DNA from: Saccoglossus kowalevskii | Taxonomy: Eukaryota; Hemichordata; Enteropneusta; Harrimaniidae | Assembly: GCF_000003605.2 (NCBI RefSeq) | Contig: NW_003120923.1 | Span: 345,354-409,353 of the forward strand | DNA: 64,000 bases | Direction of reading: 5' to 3' | In this document: positions 43,501-55,943 of the stretch, one piece after another | How the letters are laid out: each line of letters begins with the position of its first letter | Numbering within the stretch: the first letter of the stretch is position 1 | Notes under the pieces: model-generated | Databases searched by the model: none | Told to the model about the DNA's origin: nothing | The model's input: only the letters and a program-made list of their open reading frames with translations | Translations under genes and position numbers: made by a program

Positions 43501-45687
43501 AAGTACGTAATCCAGGCAAACGCGCACAAAGTTCGGAAATCGCGCCTTCAACGTCAAATATTGGCTTTAATGTGACTCTAAATAACAGGGGATATCCGGC
43601 TTTATGAGGTGTCCATTTTGTAGTGAAATTGGAAACGCACTGATGGTACGAAACTTGTTTTCTTCCACGAAGAGATGTACATAGTATGTGACATGCCGAA
43701 TGCAGTAATTACGACCGGGAATGCAAGTTCCACTCGAACCAGGCCGCCCATATCCCACAACACTTGAAGGTCAAGGGAACTTAACCATAAATTAAAAAAA
43801 TAATAATAATAGTACTTTAATAACTAAACAAATAAAGGCTAATCCTATACAATTAATACATATTACATACATGCCTGTAACATGCAATAACCATCAGAAT
43901 ATACTAACATATATTACAATAATAACATTATTTATGATAGCCTAGCTCGGAATAGCCCACACGAGCAAGGTCAAAAGTTCGAACAGTGTAGTTCCAGCGA
44001 GATCTCAGTAATACACTGTAAAACAGGCAACGAAGTCCATCCCATAACTTTAAAACGACTCAAGGGATACAGAATACAAGAAACTAACCGTAATGCCATG
44101 TTGCAATATATATGTATATATAAGTAGTTTACCATACACTATAGGTACGACCATGAGGGCGCTGTTCATATTGGGATGCGATGACGTCATACGGGGATGG
44201 ATTATGTCACAAGAGGAAACCGTGCATATATTAGCATAAATGAGCGACCATGGCCGTAAAGCGGTTAATTTGAATGAGGATGAGGTCCTAACAAGGTCAT
44301 CGTGAATATATATATATATAAATCGAATTGTTTTAATGTTTATTGCACAGTGTCTATACAAACGATTTACAGCTACTACCAGATCAGATTAGAGGACGGA
44401 CGATAGCCCCGGAAGTACTAGGGACGTAGGTCTATATAGTTACAAATGACGAAGCAATGTCAACAGCTATGCTATATGTTATCACAAACAATTTGTACAC
44501 ATTTACCGAATGTGCCCCAAGTGAGTGTGGTTGTATCCGATGCTTGGAAGTCCGAAAAAAAACACTATATGTCTTCGGAGCTTTTACACATTCGTACTTT
44601 AGATTTATATTTACATCAGCAGTAATATCGAATGATCGACTGGCGAACAATTTTCAGACAAAAATAATTGTATTTATTTTTACTGACTGACCTCAATCTC
44701 ATCTGAAACAATTTTATCAAAACGTAAGACTAAACACCGAACGTTTGTTTCAGCCATTGACATGAAACAATTCACTTGACACAGACACGTCGATCGTTTG
44801 ACGACAAATAACTAAAATGGTTGTTATTGGCCGGTGGCACACAACAAAGGAACAACATAATTCCAATACAATGATGCTGTGCTGTTTGAGTGACCAGTCG
44901 CTCTTCCCCGTCCGATCGTAATGAAGTATTCGCATAAATTCCAGTGTCTGACCAAGTTTCAGGAGTGCTTAAGTCCTCCTATTGTCGTTGAGCTGGATGT
45001 CAACTGCCTTGTATTTCGATTGTTGGGGTGGAACAAATTAGCATTTGTTTTGTTAGCGACAACGGTAAATGCAAAATCATGTCATGCGACATTAAAAAAA
45101 ATACGCCAATGAGTGCCGTACACCCGAATTTTAGCTTTCGTGTTCACAGATGAGCCGCTACAGATGACAATAATTTTTAAAATCGTGTTTAAGTAAATCT
45201 AAAAAAAATACTCATACATCCCAATTGAATCTTAAATTGTCTTCATTACATAATATTACCGTAACGCAATAAATAAAAGATTTTGCCGGTTTCGGTTGAC
45301 AAGAGGATTAGTCCTCCTGTTTGTTATTCGCGTTTACAGCCTGCTTCCAGAGATGAAAACACCACGACTTGCATGACTAAAAATACGCTGTCGACCAACC
45401 AGACCGACATAATTAGGCAATTGAAATATCGATATACTGTGGTGTCAACTACAAACGCAATAAAGTTAACCTTAAATATACGAAAACATGGTAACAACTA
45501 CAAAAAACTATAACTCCTAACTACGAATATCTGAAAACATGGCGTTTATTACAAATAACTCTTAACCACAACGTACTTTTCCTGCTATATTTAAGAAACT
45601 CGTTAATATAATATGATAAATTATAAAATTAAAACACAGTAATACAGTTACAACTTCTTGTTTTATAGAATGAAAGATCACAGCTCG
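40561..45687. other. Gene-poor stretch with transposon debris
   Basis: No convincing gene. Contains a CATA tetranucleotide run near 40718-40738, short (AT)n tracts near 43019-43042 and 44316, and a plus-strand open frame 41737-41982 with the zinc-ribbon-like spacing WCKHC...ICLTC, loosely like the C-terminal cysteine region of piggyBac transposases (weak). Blocks near 42290-42420, 43600-43770 and 44880-45000 are less AT-rich and look like transposon pieces. Confidence 0.5.
45545..45550 (-). other. Candidate polyadenylation signal for the phosphotransferase-like exon
   Basis: Minus-strand AATAAA about 140 bases beyond the stop codon at 45688. Confidence 0.35.
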
Positions 45688-45924
45688 TTAATTCGATTTG
45701 TCTACGTCCACTCCTCGAAAGCAATATATGTTTTCATAGTAACATATCTGTTTACATACTGACACAAAAAAGTACAAGATATTAGCGACTGATGACACCA
45801 ACATGAACCACAGCATGTAATATTCATCCAATGGGCTGCCTGCTTTTTGGTTAATTATGAAGACCATTGGACTTATGAGGATTGCGTCGATAACACTCAC
45901 ATGACCTTTTGACATCTTGGCAAG
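45688..45924 (-). CDS. Terminal exon of a choline/ethanolamine phosphotransferase-like gene
   Basis: After acceptor 'tttacaaccag' the exon reads LAKMSKGHVSVIDAILIS, then NQKAGSPLDEYYMLWFMLV, then YFFVSVCKQICYYENIYCFR and a stop. CHPT1/CEPT1 family proteins end in the same way: 'vahMtkse...D...igP...f.nqyf..fideY.vLW...v.s..d...y.vSVc.qi...l...vFr', with two hydrophobic segments. These ER/Golgi integral membrane enzymes make phosphatidylcholine or phosphatidylethanolamine from CDP-alcohol and diacylglycerol. The catalytic CDP-alcohol motif lies in upstream exons, which I could not find in this window. They may lie beyond it, or this may be a gene fragment. A LINE lies about 950 bp upstream. 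Confidence 0.68.
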   Translation of the reverse strand, partial: LAKMSKGHVSVIDAILISPMVFIINQKAGSPLDEYYMLWFMLVSSVANILYFFVSVCKQICYYENIYCFRGVDVDKSN

Positions 45925-46877
45925 CTGGTTGTAAATAAAGATATTGTGTGTGGTTATTAGTCAATATTCAATGTAAGCGATGAGGTGTAAGTAGGATAAG
46001 ATCACACATACAGGATTATTATGATGACATCTCAAAATAGATAAGTCGTTCATGACAATGGAGCTTTGTCTGATGAAAAGATATCTACTATGTTGTTAAA
46101 TGTGATTTCTCATTTAACACTTTGAAGGGTATTCCATACTTATATAAACATGCGTGTATTACTAACACAATTGCAGACCTGAGCCTGTGGGTGTTCCAGG
46201 GACCAGTCCCTCTCTCTCATCCCGGCGTAATGAAGTGTTCGCATGTGTACTGTATGCCAGTGGCTCAGCTTGCGAAATATTTTAGAAAATATTCCAATGT
46301 TGTAAAGTTGTGTGTCCGATGCCTTTCCTTGCGATTGGTAAATATTACATAATAAGTGTATCTTTTCCACTACACGATAGCTGAACAATATTTCGAAAGA
46401 AGGAAAAGTGCCAGAAAAGCAAAAACCTGCACACATTTTCAACTTACAAAATTTACCATCATTGTCACGGTGATTTTGTTTTGATGAAATTAACGTAGAT
46501 AATTAAATATTTTTTGTATCAACACGTGCACGTTGAATTGTGTTGCGTCTGAACGCGATTGAATTTTGTCTCAATATTTTAGACTACATCATTAGCGTGT
46601 ATTATCAATACATGTAAATGGTCTATCTTACATTTTAAAAAGCTAAACCACACACAATCAATTGGTGAAATAATATATGCTGTGGTATGCTAGGTTTTTT
46701 CTTCAGTATCTCCATTAAGTTTAGAACAGGTTTCAGTTGGGTGTTTTGGGGGTTGTTCAACCGATTTGAACCTTGGGCAGAGCAGTAACGAGTCATGAGT
46801 AGCAATTGATATCTCTGAATTGATGTTTATTTATATGGTTGATATAGTTGATACTTATATAGTTGACTGCTTTTATT
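45925..46877. other. Stretch between phosphotransferase exon and LINE, nothing clear
   Basis: If the exon below is part of a live gene, this would be its intron. The segment 46185-46260 is a diverged copy of 44890-44960 (shared 'gaccagtc.ctct' and 'cgtaatgaagt.ttcgcat'), probably an old dispersed repeat. Confidence 0.45.
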
Positions 46878-46985
46878 TAGTATTTTATTTATTTATTTAA
46901 CACTTTATTTAAAGAGGGTAGGCCAATATACAATAAAGTAATTTTCATTGGGCCCTCTGTAGGGACAAAAAACACAATATACACA

Positions 46986-48506
46986 CTATAGGCTTGAGCC
47001 ATTTACAACTAATTTTTCACTAAGATAAATTTTGTAAGTTTTCTTAAAAATGTCTAAAGAGGCTGAATTTCTGATATGGAATGGCAAGTTATTCCATAGG
47101 GTTACCCCTCTATACTGAAACGTCCTCTGACCCATGTAAGTTTTCCATTTAGTAATGCGTAAATTATTTTTAAGAGAGGAACGTGTACTATACTTGTGGG
47201 TTTGGGAGATAGGACTGAACATTTCACTTATATATAAAGGCGCCAAGCCATTGGTTGCCATATACATTACGATACCTAGAAAATATGAAATTATGTAATC
47301 AATAGGCAAGATACTATGTTACTATGATACTACAGTGCACACGACGATTGACTAAAGTTGTCAAAGGAAATCACACGAACTGCCCTTTTCTGAAGCTTAT
47401 ACACCCGACATAAATTTGATTGACTTGTATTGCCCCATACTATACAGCAATAGTCCAATAACGACTGAATAAATGAAAAATACAATGTTCTTCTGACGGA
47501 AATAGGTAAGAAGCTGCGAACTCTCATAAGAACACCAATTCTTTAGCTAAGCTTTTTACAAAGCATATTAACATGATGATCCCATGATAGAGTTTTATCC
47601 AACCATCTCGAGAGACTTTTCGAAACTGACTGTTTTAATTATTTCACCATTGAAGTTAACCAGAAAATCTTCACCAATATTATTTATCCTTTGACGGGAT
47701 CCAACAAGCATATATTTTGATTTAGATGTGTTGATTGACATGTAATTGCAATTAACCCAACGCAAAATTGGCCAAACATCATCATTAATGCACTTTGTGA
47801 CTACCTTGATACTTGGTCCAGATGATAAGAGTTTGATTGTCCGCATACATATCAATGGAACTGTTTTCAAGAAATAATGGTAGGTCATTAATACATAGAA
47901 GAAATAATAATGGTCCTAAAATCGAACCCTGTAGTACGCCATGTCGAATATTGACAGCATCCGACTGTTTACCTAACAAATGCACAACTTAAACCAAACA
48001 AGGGAGATTGGAGAAATGCCATAAACTGAGAGCTTATTAAATAATACATGTTTATCTACCATATCAAACGCCTTGCTTAAATCAAGGAAAAGCAAACCAC
48101 ACAATAAGCCATCATCCATATTACGTGTTTTTCAAAGATTTTTGAGATTATTGGGAGAAGCGAAATTCGACGAAAATTACACAAGTCCTGGGATCCGCCC
48201 TTGTGTAATGGAATAACTTTGGCATGCTTAAACATGTCTGGAAAAATACCTGATGAAATGCTGAGGTTGAATAAATAAACAATACTTTCACAAATGAATG
48301 GAGCAGAAATACGCAAAAGTTTAGATGATGTATTGTCAAGGCCAGCTGACTTAGAACTAGATAGTGAAAACAGTTGGTTCTTCACGAACTGGCATGTGAC
48401 CGGCGGAATAACAAATTGTCGAGTATTGGTCAATTTGGGTTCAATAAATTTCCGTAAATTCGTAAAATATGAATCACCCACTGAAACATTGGGTCGTGAC
48501 TTGTCG
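46986..48506 (-). pseudogene. LINE reverse transcriptase pseudogene
   Basis: At least four frame changes between 48120 and 47300. The catalytic box normally Y-A-D-D reads MYADNQTL, so the second catalytic Asp is Asn. With the frameshifts, this copy cannot encode active RT. Confidence 0.85.
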
Positions 48507-49041
48507 NNNNNNNNNNNNNNNNNNNNNNNNNNNNNNNNNNNNNNNNNNNNNNNNNNNNNNNNNNNNNNNNNNNNNNNNNNNNNNNNNNNNNNNNNNNNNN
48601 NNNNNNNNNNNNNNNNNNNNNNNNNNNNNNNNNNNNNNNNNNNNNNNNNNNNNNNNNNNNNNNNNNNNNNNNNNNNNNNNNNNNNNNNNNNNNNNNNNNN
48701 NNNNNNNNNNNNNNNNNNNNNNNNNNNNNNNNNNNNNNNNNNNNNNNNNNNNNNNNNNNNNNNNNNNNNNNNNNNNNNNNNNNNNNNNNNNNNNNNNNNN
48801 NNNNNNNNNNNNNNNNNNNNNNNNNNNNNNNNNNNNNNNNNNNNNNNNNNNNNNNNNNNNNNNNNNNNNNNNNNNNNNNNNNNNNNNNNNNNNNNNNNNN
48901 NNNNNNNNNNNNNNNNNNNNNNNNNNNNNNNNNNNNNNNNNNNNNNNNNNNNNNNNNNNNNNNNNNNNNNNNNNNNNNNNNNNNNNNNNNNNNNNNNNNN
49001 NNNNNNNNNNNNNNNNNNNNNNNNNNNNNNNNNNNNNNNNN
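48507..49041. other. Assembly gap 2 (535 N) inside the LINE
   Basis: The run of N removes most of the endonuclease domain and the start of the RT region. Confidence 0.97.
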
Positions 49042-49225
49042 AAACTCATTGTCATGGTAAGACGAATTGAGAAAGGTTTCACATACAAAAAATAAGTCGA
49101 CTTGTTTTTTACAATCAGCAGTAAGTATCAAATTAAGCTCGTCAATTTTGTTAGATCAATGGTTAATATTAATAAACCCAAGCCTCAGACCATTCTGGAG
49201 GTTTAAATTATTCCCGAGATTGCAA
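49042..49225 (-). pseudogene. LINE endonuclease N-terminal fragment
   Basis: Reads GLRLGFININ, a stop, then SNKIDELNLIL and VDLFFVCETFLNSSYHDNEF up to the gap. Typical start of an APE-type endonuclease ('l.i.hiNi....ki.el', 'vDi..v.ETwl'). Confidence 0.7.
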
Positions 49226-49260
49226 TTGTCCGAAACACTACAACTGGAGTGGCTAAAAAC

Positions 49261-50359
49261 GGCCGTCTCATCTTATCTGTTATCGCCCTAAATAGTCTGA
49301 AGCCCATGTATCAGGCATATTCTATTATATTGGCACATTTTATCTGTACTCAGATGAGACATTTATTAAGTTTGTATAGCATAACACACATTGCACTTTG
49401 TAATAAGCTTTGATTGTATATTGTTAGCAATAATATCTATGGAATATATCGTACTCTACGATGTCTTATTTGATGGTTTCTATTATTACTTGATTTATTG
49501 ATTGATTAAAGAAACACGGGAAGATTACATTCCGTCAATTTGCCGTCCACATTTTAGTTTGAAGACCAGTTCTCGCAGCAATGAATGCACAGATTTTTAT
49601 CGGGATTGCGTCAGAGTGTTTTGCAAATTCAGATGTAAAATACTTGAGTTAAAATATATTATGATTGAATATAATTTGGTCGAGTGTATATTTATTATGC
49701 AGATTCTGAATTACTGCGATGTTATAGTCTAGTTTTGAACTGTTGTGGATATATATCATATTATCTCCAAGCTGGTGATCTGAGACGTTAAATATATGAT
49801 CAGTTTAAGGAGTCTGATTTGTCTACGTGAGAACTTTCATACATGTGATCACTGGTCTTGTTGATGTTGTTTGGGAACGGGATTTGAGTGATAGTTTTGT
49901 GTTCGCCCTTGACGATGCAGGTATAACTTCCTTCCATATGTAGTACTGCAAGTGAACTCCGCTGCCCCATAAATTACAACCAAAACACACATTTGATTAG
50001 TTCTAGTATATCTACAATTGATAATTGAGAGTAAATTTATCAACCTCCTACAAATCGTTTTCTGTAGTTTTGCATTTCTTTCAACTTGTTTGAGTGTCAA
50101 CATAATGCTGAGGGAATCGTCCAGCATTTATTTCAACATTTATTTCGATATGGATAGTCAGTACACGACTACATGTAGAGAGTCCAATCATAAACCTTAG
50201 TTATATTTTCCTAAGGAACATAAGTTTGCTGTTTTCTTATTTTTCGCATTGTCATACTCATATTATGAAAAACAGTAAAGTTAATTCCACATATCCGAAT
50301 CTCATACCAGTGTGATTCGAAATTATTTTCATCAGTTTTCCAGAAATAAACACAGAATA
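49261..50359. other. Non-coding stretch containing an old repeat
   Basis: No gene seen. The segment about 49995-50130 is a diverged copy of 55630-55750 plus 55944-56000, i.e. the same repeat without the palindromic MITE found there. Confidence 0.5.
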
Positions 50360-50580
50360 AAAATATATTTATAAAATCACTTACTATATTCACCAATATG
50401 TTCATGTATAAAATCACTGACTATATTCACCAGTATGTTTATTTCTAAAATCACTGGCAATATTCACCAATATGTTTATTTATAAAATCACTGACAATAT
50501 TCACCAATATGTTCATTTATAAAATCAATGACAATATTCACCAATATGTTCATTTATAAAATCAATGACTATATCAACCC
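50360..50580. repeat. 37-bp minisatellite, about six copies
   Basis: The phrase 'taaaatca' recurs at 50373, 50410, 50447, 50484, 50521 and 50558, an exact 37-bp period. Units read roughly ataaaatcactgacaatatt then caccaatatgttcattt. Direct repeats without spacers, so not a CRISPR array. Confidence 0.93.
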
Positions 50581-53380
50581 CGATAAATCATCAGGATTGA
50601 TACTCGGCTGCGATATAGCTCTTGTCGCGTGAACACTATTGGGTGTAAGCTAAGGTCGTACATTAATTTAGTGACCTGTGTTCTGCTATGTGACGTCCCA
50701 ACAATCGCGTCTTCAGGCAGTTTTTACCGCCGCTGCTCTCTGTGCCGGGAAGTTTGGGGGAATTATAGCCAATGACGAAATTGATAAATGCAACTTTGTG
50801 TTTTTTACACAAGTTACGTTTGTATAGCAACACATCTGCACGTGGGCCCAGTGTAAGGTGATACATTTTTATCGAACGAAGCCCATATCACGATGTGAGC
50901 AATCAGAAAACTATTCAGACTTTTGCAATGACATCGGTGTTATAAGACTAGGAGAAGTAGTTATATTAAATCGGCATCTTGTTCTTAGTCCCGACTGTCA
51001 CACAAATAACACCCCGATTGGAGGAAACACATATCATAGTGCAATTTATTTGTGTGCAGAAATAATTATTAGTTTGATCAATAACAAAAATATAATATAA
51101 TCCTTCGCAATAGATCAATGAAACACGAGAGAATAAGAGCCCAGGGTATTGCATCCACTGTACTATCTACCATGGTTTAATACACGAGTCACAGGCACAT
51201 GCGCATTGACAGGCAAATAAAACACTATTTGAGCGCGTGCTCTCATCCTGAACTAGATCGCGACGGCCATTTACGTCTTAGTTGTATTTAATTTTATTCA
51301 GAAGTTATGTATAATATACAATTTTACTGCTATTCACAGTAAGAGAATGAATGTTGGCCCAGGACAGTATATAAACAGTATATAATACGATTTGTGTCAA
51401 GTTCCTTAAATAATACGTATGACGTATGACTTGTTCGGAAAAGGATGTGGGTATATATCATCACACCACAATCACCACATACAGAATGCATGTTGGCCTG
51501 TCCTCATTTTGCTACCTTGTTATCAATTAGCGGACCGATTATATGAGCAAGCGAATCTTAATGAATAGTGCTGATCCCAGTAGTAATCATACAGTGAACA
51601 TTAAACAAAGTAGAAAACTGAACAAACGTTGAGACCCAAACTAAACAGGCGAATAATTTGTTTGTAAAATACTGCATATTTACCAAAACATTTTTTAATT
51701 AGGATTTTTGGCAAATTTCTATTTGAGATTGAGGCTTTGTCATTTTTTTAGGTACTCTTTATAATGAACTCTTCATTGAATTTGTTCTGATAAAAACTAT
51801 TATTACATATGTACTGCAGTTTATTTTGATTCGTCCCTGAAATCAAAATCGGTATTATACACTACCGAACGCGGTTAAATATAATATGTATATTTTCGCT
51901 TTTATTCAAATTCCTGTCCGATTTTTTTTCAGAAATCCTGCATCTGCCCCTGTTATTTATAATACTCCTGTATCTGTACGTCTTTATTACAAGTCAAAAT
52001 TCTGCCATTTCTTAAATACAATAAATACAAACCATTCATACATATCGATGCATATTATTTTCATAGATGGCGGATAACTGCTGTGACATAAATAACACTG
52101 ATATTTGAAAATGGTCCATTCTACCGTCCAAATATTCTACGCTTATCCAAATATAAAGAAACGCTGAAATCCACAACGACGTAAATTAAAAACATGAAGA
52201 GAATATCTTTGTTTCGCTGAGAGTATGTTTTATAAAAATCCAACTGCACAAGTTCAAATGTTCCCCATTCCCCACATAAAGCTTTTGTTAGTTATCCCAT
52301 TAGTCCTGCACGATGACTTGACGTTGTCCATGTGCCGACAAATGAAACCTAAGTGGAAGATCTGTTGTGTTTTTCCCAGACCGGTACATTTTTACGATTA
52401 CGAACACCAGCAACAACACCCAGAAATTGCCGGTAGCAGAGGGCGCAATTGATTCTGAGGTTCCGAAGTGTTGCCCTTTGTGTTTCGTGGGTTCTGATTT
52501 TGAATAGTATACACCAATATAAAGGAAGTGTGCTGTTATTTATTTGTGACGGTTTTGTTAAACAAGATGTTACTCGTCACTGCTCTTAAACCGTTTAGTA
52601 CAGTAACTCCTTCTTTGTTTTGATTGGCTAAACGAAAGCCAGGAAAAAATAGCTTATTATTTTTTATTGTCGATTGTTTTTCCCAAAACATTGTGGTTCC
52701 TCGCTCTAACTATATAATCAAGATGTCATTCTGTTAATGGTGGTCACGATCGATGAACGAGCTGTTTCGAGAACCTGGCAATTTTCACGTTCCATGACTT
52801 GCGTGGCCACAACGTAGCATCATTTCATTTAGTTCAGTGCATGTATCCCAATTTCCTAGTAAATAAGAATATTAACGAATGGATTTTATTTTCGCTATTT
52901 TCATGGGAGGTAGGACTTTAATTAAATTAGATGCGAACACCTAAGTAAATATCCATGAATATTAGAGGGTTAGGATTTCACAGAACGTGTACGCGCATGC
53001 GTATTAGCATTAAGTTACGCATTGGATACAATGCAGAATTTATGAGTTCTGTATTTCTCGTAAATTATTCGAATGTGAACTTGAACAATTAGTGCTCCAT
53101 TTAAAAGTACAATTAAATATCTAATAATCAGATATGTATCATAGGAGCGAAAAAAACGTTTGTTTTCATTTAAAAGAAGAACCCGAAATTGAATGCGAGT
53201 TGCTGCTGAAGATGCATTTGGGCAAACATAAAAATAAACGTTCGTTCAGGTAATTTTATACATTTTTATAATTGTTATTCAATACATGTTATACTAAGCC
53301 ATTCACCTGTTTAAATAAAACTTGTTCTGCGTTTGGCAATTTTTTTACCAATTTTTACCAATTTCAGTGTAGAGTTTAGT
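50581..53380. other. Non-coding stretch, no gene seen
   Basis: AT-rich, short unrelated open frames only. No conserved motif, RNA gene or transposon end recognised. Confidence 0.5.
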
Positions 53381-53387
53381 GCCTAAT

Positions 53388-54790
53388 CTATATTGGACTG
53401 CCAACAGTTAATACAAATAGATTTTGTTTAGTATTTGTATTGTTGTGGAGACATTTTCTCCCTCTTTCCATGGGTACTAACAGCACTTTTTTGGCATCAC
53501 TATCTATCAAGTCTGTGAAGGCAGGGCAAATAAATAACAAAAAACTATCACTTCCCGACCCTGATGTCAAGCCCAAGTTTGATTGAAAATGGTGTGTTGC
53601 TTACATGTTAAACGTGTGTGTTTTGACCTAAATCTCCCAAAGCATGTTCAATTCTGATAAGTCAGCGAGAAATGGTCGAGAACATGTACAAGTGAAATAG
53701 ACATACACGTCGGAGAAATAATTGAGGACTTAGGTTGAAATGTAAAGTGAAAAAAAATAATGTGCATAGTATCTAAAATATAAAATGCCTGAAACTGAGG
53801 TGTCACAAAAGATTTGTCTGATGACACTGTCAAATCAATATCAGCTTCTTTTTCACATATCTCTGGGTGGGCGCCATTATTGTCTTGGGTGTTGAAGTAG
53901 GAATTTTTAGTGTTAAATCCTGTGCCACTCCTGTTTCATTTTTAACAATTTTTTGCATCTAATTGCATCCAGAGAGAACATTTTTGAATTTATAAAGTCA
54001 CTGACATGATACAGTTCCATCTGATACAAGTCAATCTTCTTAAATCATACCATGAAATTCATGACGTTTATGTGTGACATGATGTATATAACGTGTACAA
54101 AGGCTGATTGCAACTAGCGTTTACAGTGTCATAGCATTCGAGAAATCAAAATGGATTCATTTATTTATTACCTACCAATTGAAACAGGTTAATATCAAAG
54201 TAATTTGGTTTGCAGTTTTCGAGAAGGAACTGAAATTTACTACAAATTACAGAAATATTCAACAACAATAGAGATATCGGATATCGTTTTGCAATGAACA
54301 ACTCGGAGGAAGAATACCCTTAGATACCTGCTTAGGCAGTTTCAAATGTATTTGGTTTATAAAAAGAAGTCAAATTTCATGCCATCATATACAAAATATT
54401 ATACGGTCTGCTCGACAGCAGGGCTAAGTATCTTATCTCATATACTACAAGGTCACTGAATTAAGGTTAAATAGCTCCCCCCATATATGGTGTTTTGCAC
54501 AGTCATTAAGCATTAAGCAAAGCTTGTAGCCTTTATAATAATATTGTTGTGGCTTTACTTGTATTTCTTTTTTCACAATGAGTTCCTTACTCAGCCAAAT
54601 CTCAAAAGGATCAATCAAACACTAATGAAACGTGACAATATGTAGATGAAAGTGAAGTGAATAATTTTCAACAGTCTCTTCCATTAGCTTTTCCGCTATA
54701 TTGGGATGAACTCGAAGTGGCCTTTGTTGGTGAAAATCAACAAAGCATGCTTGCAAATCTTGTTCATAGCAACTGAACTGATTTGCAATT
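53388..54790 (-). pseudogene. Unidentified minus-strand coding-like fragments
   Basis: Several open pieces with protein-like composition lie in order on the minus strand. About 54790-54640 reads IDGKHQIANQFSCYEQ, then FVDFHQQRPLRVHPNIAEKL. Near 54580 is DPFEIWLSKELIVKKEIQ. About 53930-53790 reads SGTGFNTKNSYFNTQ and ADIDLTVSSDKSFVTPQ. About 53580-53400 reads SGSGSDSFLLFICPAF. Stops separate them and clear splice sites are lacking, so a decayed transposon or processed gene is likelier than a live gene. I do not recognise the family. Confidence 0.3.
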
Positions 54791-55752
54791 TGGTGTTTAC
54801 CATCTATGTATAAAGGGCATTACTTTTTGCAAATCTCTTTATGATTGGTTACATGGTTTGACCATCATCTTAGATTTCTTCTAAACAGTAAGTAGTTTTA
54901 TACTCATGCCATAGTTGCCATATTGCATCTCTATACTGAACTATTTAAAAACAATTTAGTCTAGTCACATTATTCGGTAGCCATTTTAGATTTCTGTCAA
55001 ACATGCCAAATATTTTGATCATAAGTTTTTCGTGAGTGCTGTAACCAATCAACTTGTAACTTGAAATTGTGTCTGTATCTATGACCAAATCTTGGCAGAA
55101 AAATAACTTAATTTTGATTAATTTAAGTTTGCTTGAACGGCGGTGGTAGCATTATTGTTATTTATTTCACATATAAAAACGTGTTCACATGCCTTTTCTT
55201 GTCATATTAGAAATAAAATAAATAGTTAAAACGTGCAGTAAGTTTAACGCCCTCTTGAGGTCAAAATTTCCGTCTGGATTACAGTTATGCTGTATTCACA
55301 AAAATGCCCTCACTGTCTGCTATAATAATACCTTATGGAAATTATTTGGCTATAGGTCTGACTGCAGTGCCGGCGCTATTTTTGTTTCAACAACATTAGC
55401 ACTTTATTGACACATTGTTCAGTAAACTTGATTTGACATTTTCCCCTGACATAATTTTTGATCATCACGGCGGGTGTAGCATGCCAGCAGCAGATGCTTA
55501 CCCTTCACGTGCACCTAGTCTGACTCCCTTGTGGGGGTTTGTGATGTTCCGCTTCCATCGATTTTGTCAGTATATTTTTTTAGACTACTGATATTTGGAG
55601 AATGGCTTATTGGTACTACTATAATTATTATATTAGTAAGTTATAGTATATCTACAATTTTGTAATTAAGATTAATTTATCCAAACCCTCTACAAAATGT
55701 TAACAACATGCAATTCGTTTGTTGTAGTCCCGCGTAATTTTCGATTGGAAAG
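54791..55752. other. Non-coding stretch with repeat pieces
   Basis: No gene. A less AT-rich block at 55465-55560 (with 'atgccagcagcagatgctta') looks like a transposon fragment. 55630-55750 is the left half of an old repeat also present near 50000. Confidence 0.45.
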
Positions 55753-55943
55753 AGTTCTTTTTGTACCTGTACCCGTAACGTAACACTAACCCTACCCCTA
55801 CCCTCCAGCACTCCCCATTTAATTGTACATGCCCCTCCTAAAGACATCTATAGTTATCCAGAGGGGCATATACAATTGAATTGGGTAACAGGGAGTATTA
55901 AATGAGGGTTAGGGTTACAGATGGGGGAGGTACAAAAAGAACT
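55753..55943. mobile_element. Palindromic MITE (~191 bp) with 15-bp perfect TIRs
   Basis: Left end agttctttttgtacc (55753-55767) is the exact complement of the right end (55929-55943). Inner arms continue pairing with mismatches ('catttaattgtacatgcccctcc' against the 'gaggggcatatacaattgaa' side), so the whole element folds on itself. It carries telomere-like 'ccctaaccct' and 'gagggttaggg' arms. No coding capacity. Confidence 0.85.

Larger units (their letters stand above)
46878..49260 (-). mobile_element. Broken non-LTR retrotransposon (CR1/L2-like LINE)
   Basis: On the minus strand, 5' to 3': an endonuclease start (GLRLGFININ, KIDELNLIL, VDLFFVCETFLNSSYHD), then assembly gap 2, the reverse transcriptase (LSSSKSAGLDNTSSKLLR, FPDMFKHAKVIPLHKGGS, LFLDLSKAFDMVDKHVLF, GVLQGSILGPLLFLLCINDL), the thumb (NCNYMSINTSKSKYMLVGS) and the C-terminal region (SLLDYCCIVWG, KLQKRAVRVI, LWNNLPFHIRNS, SLDIFKKTYKIYL). 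The 3' end is an (AAAT)n-like tail near 46880. Several frameshifts and stops are present. Confidence 0.88.

Noticed and set aside
48294-49131. Long open frames on both strands around 48.5-49 kb
   Set aside because: Mostly N from assembly gap 2; only the flanking LINE fragments are real.
50360-50580. CRISPR array
   Set aside because: Repeats are contiguous 37-bp units with no spacers, in a eukaryotic genome.
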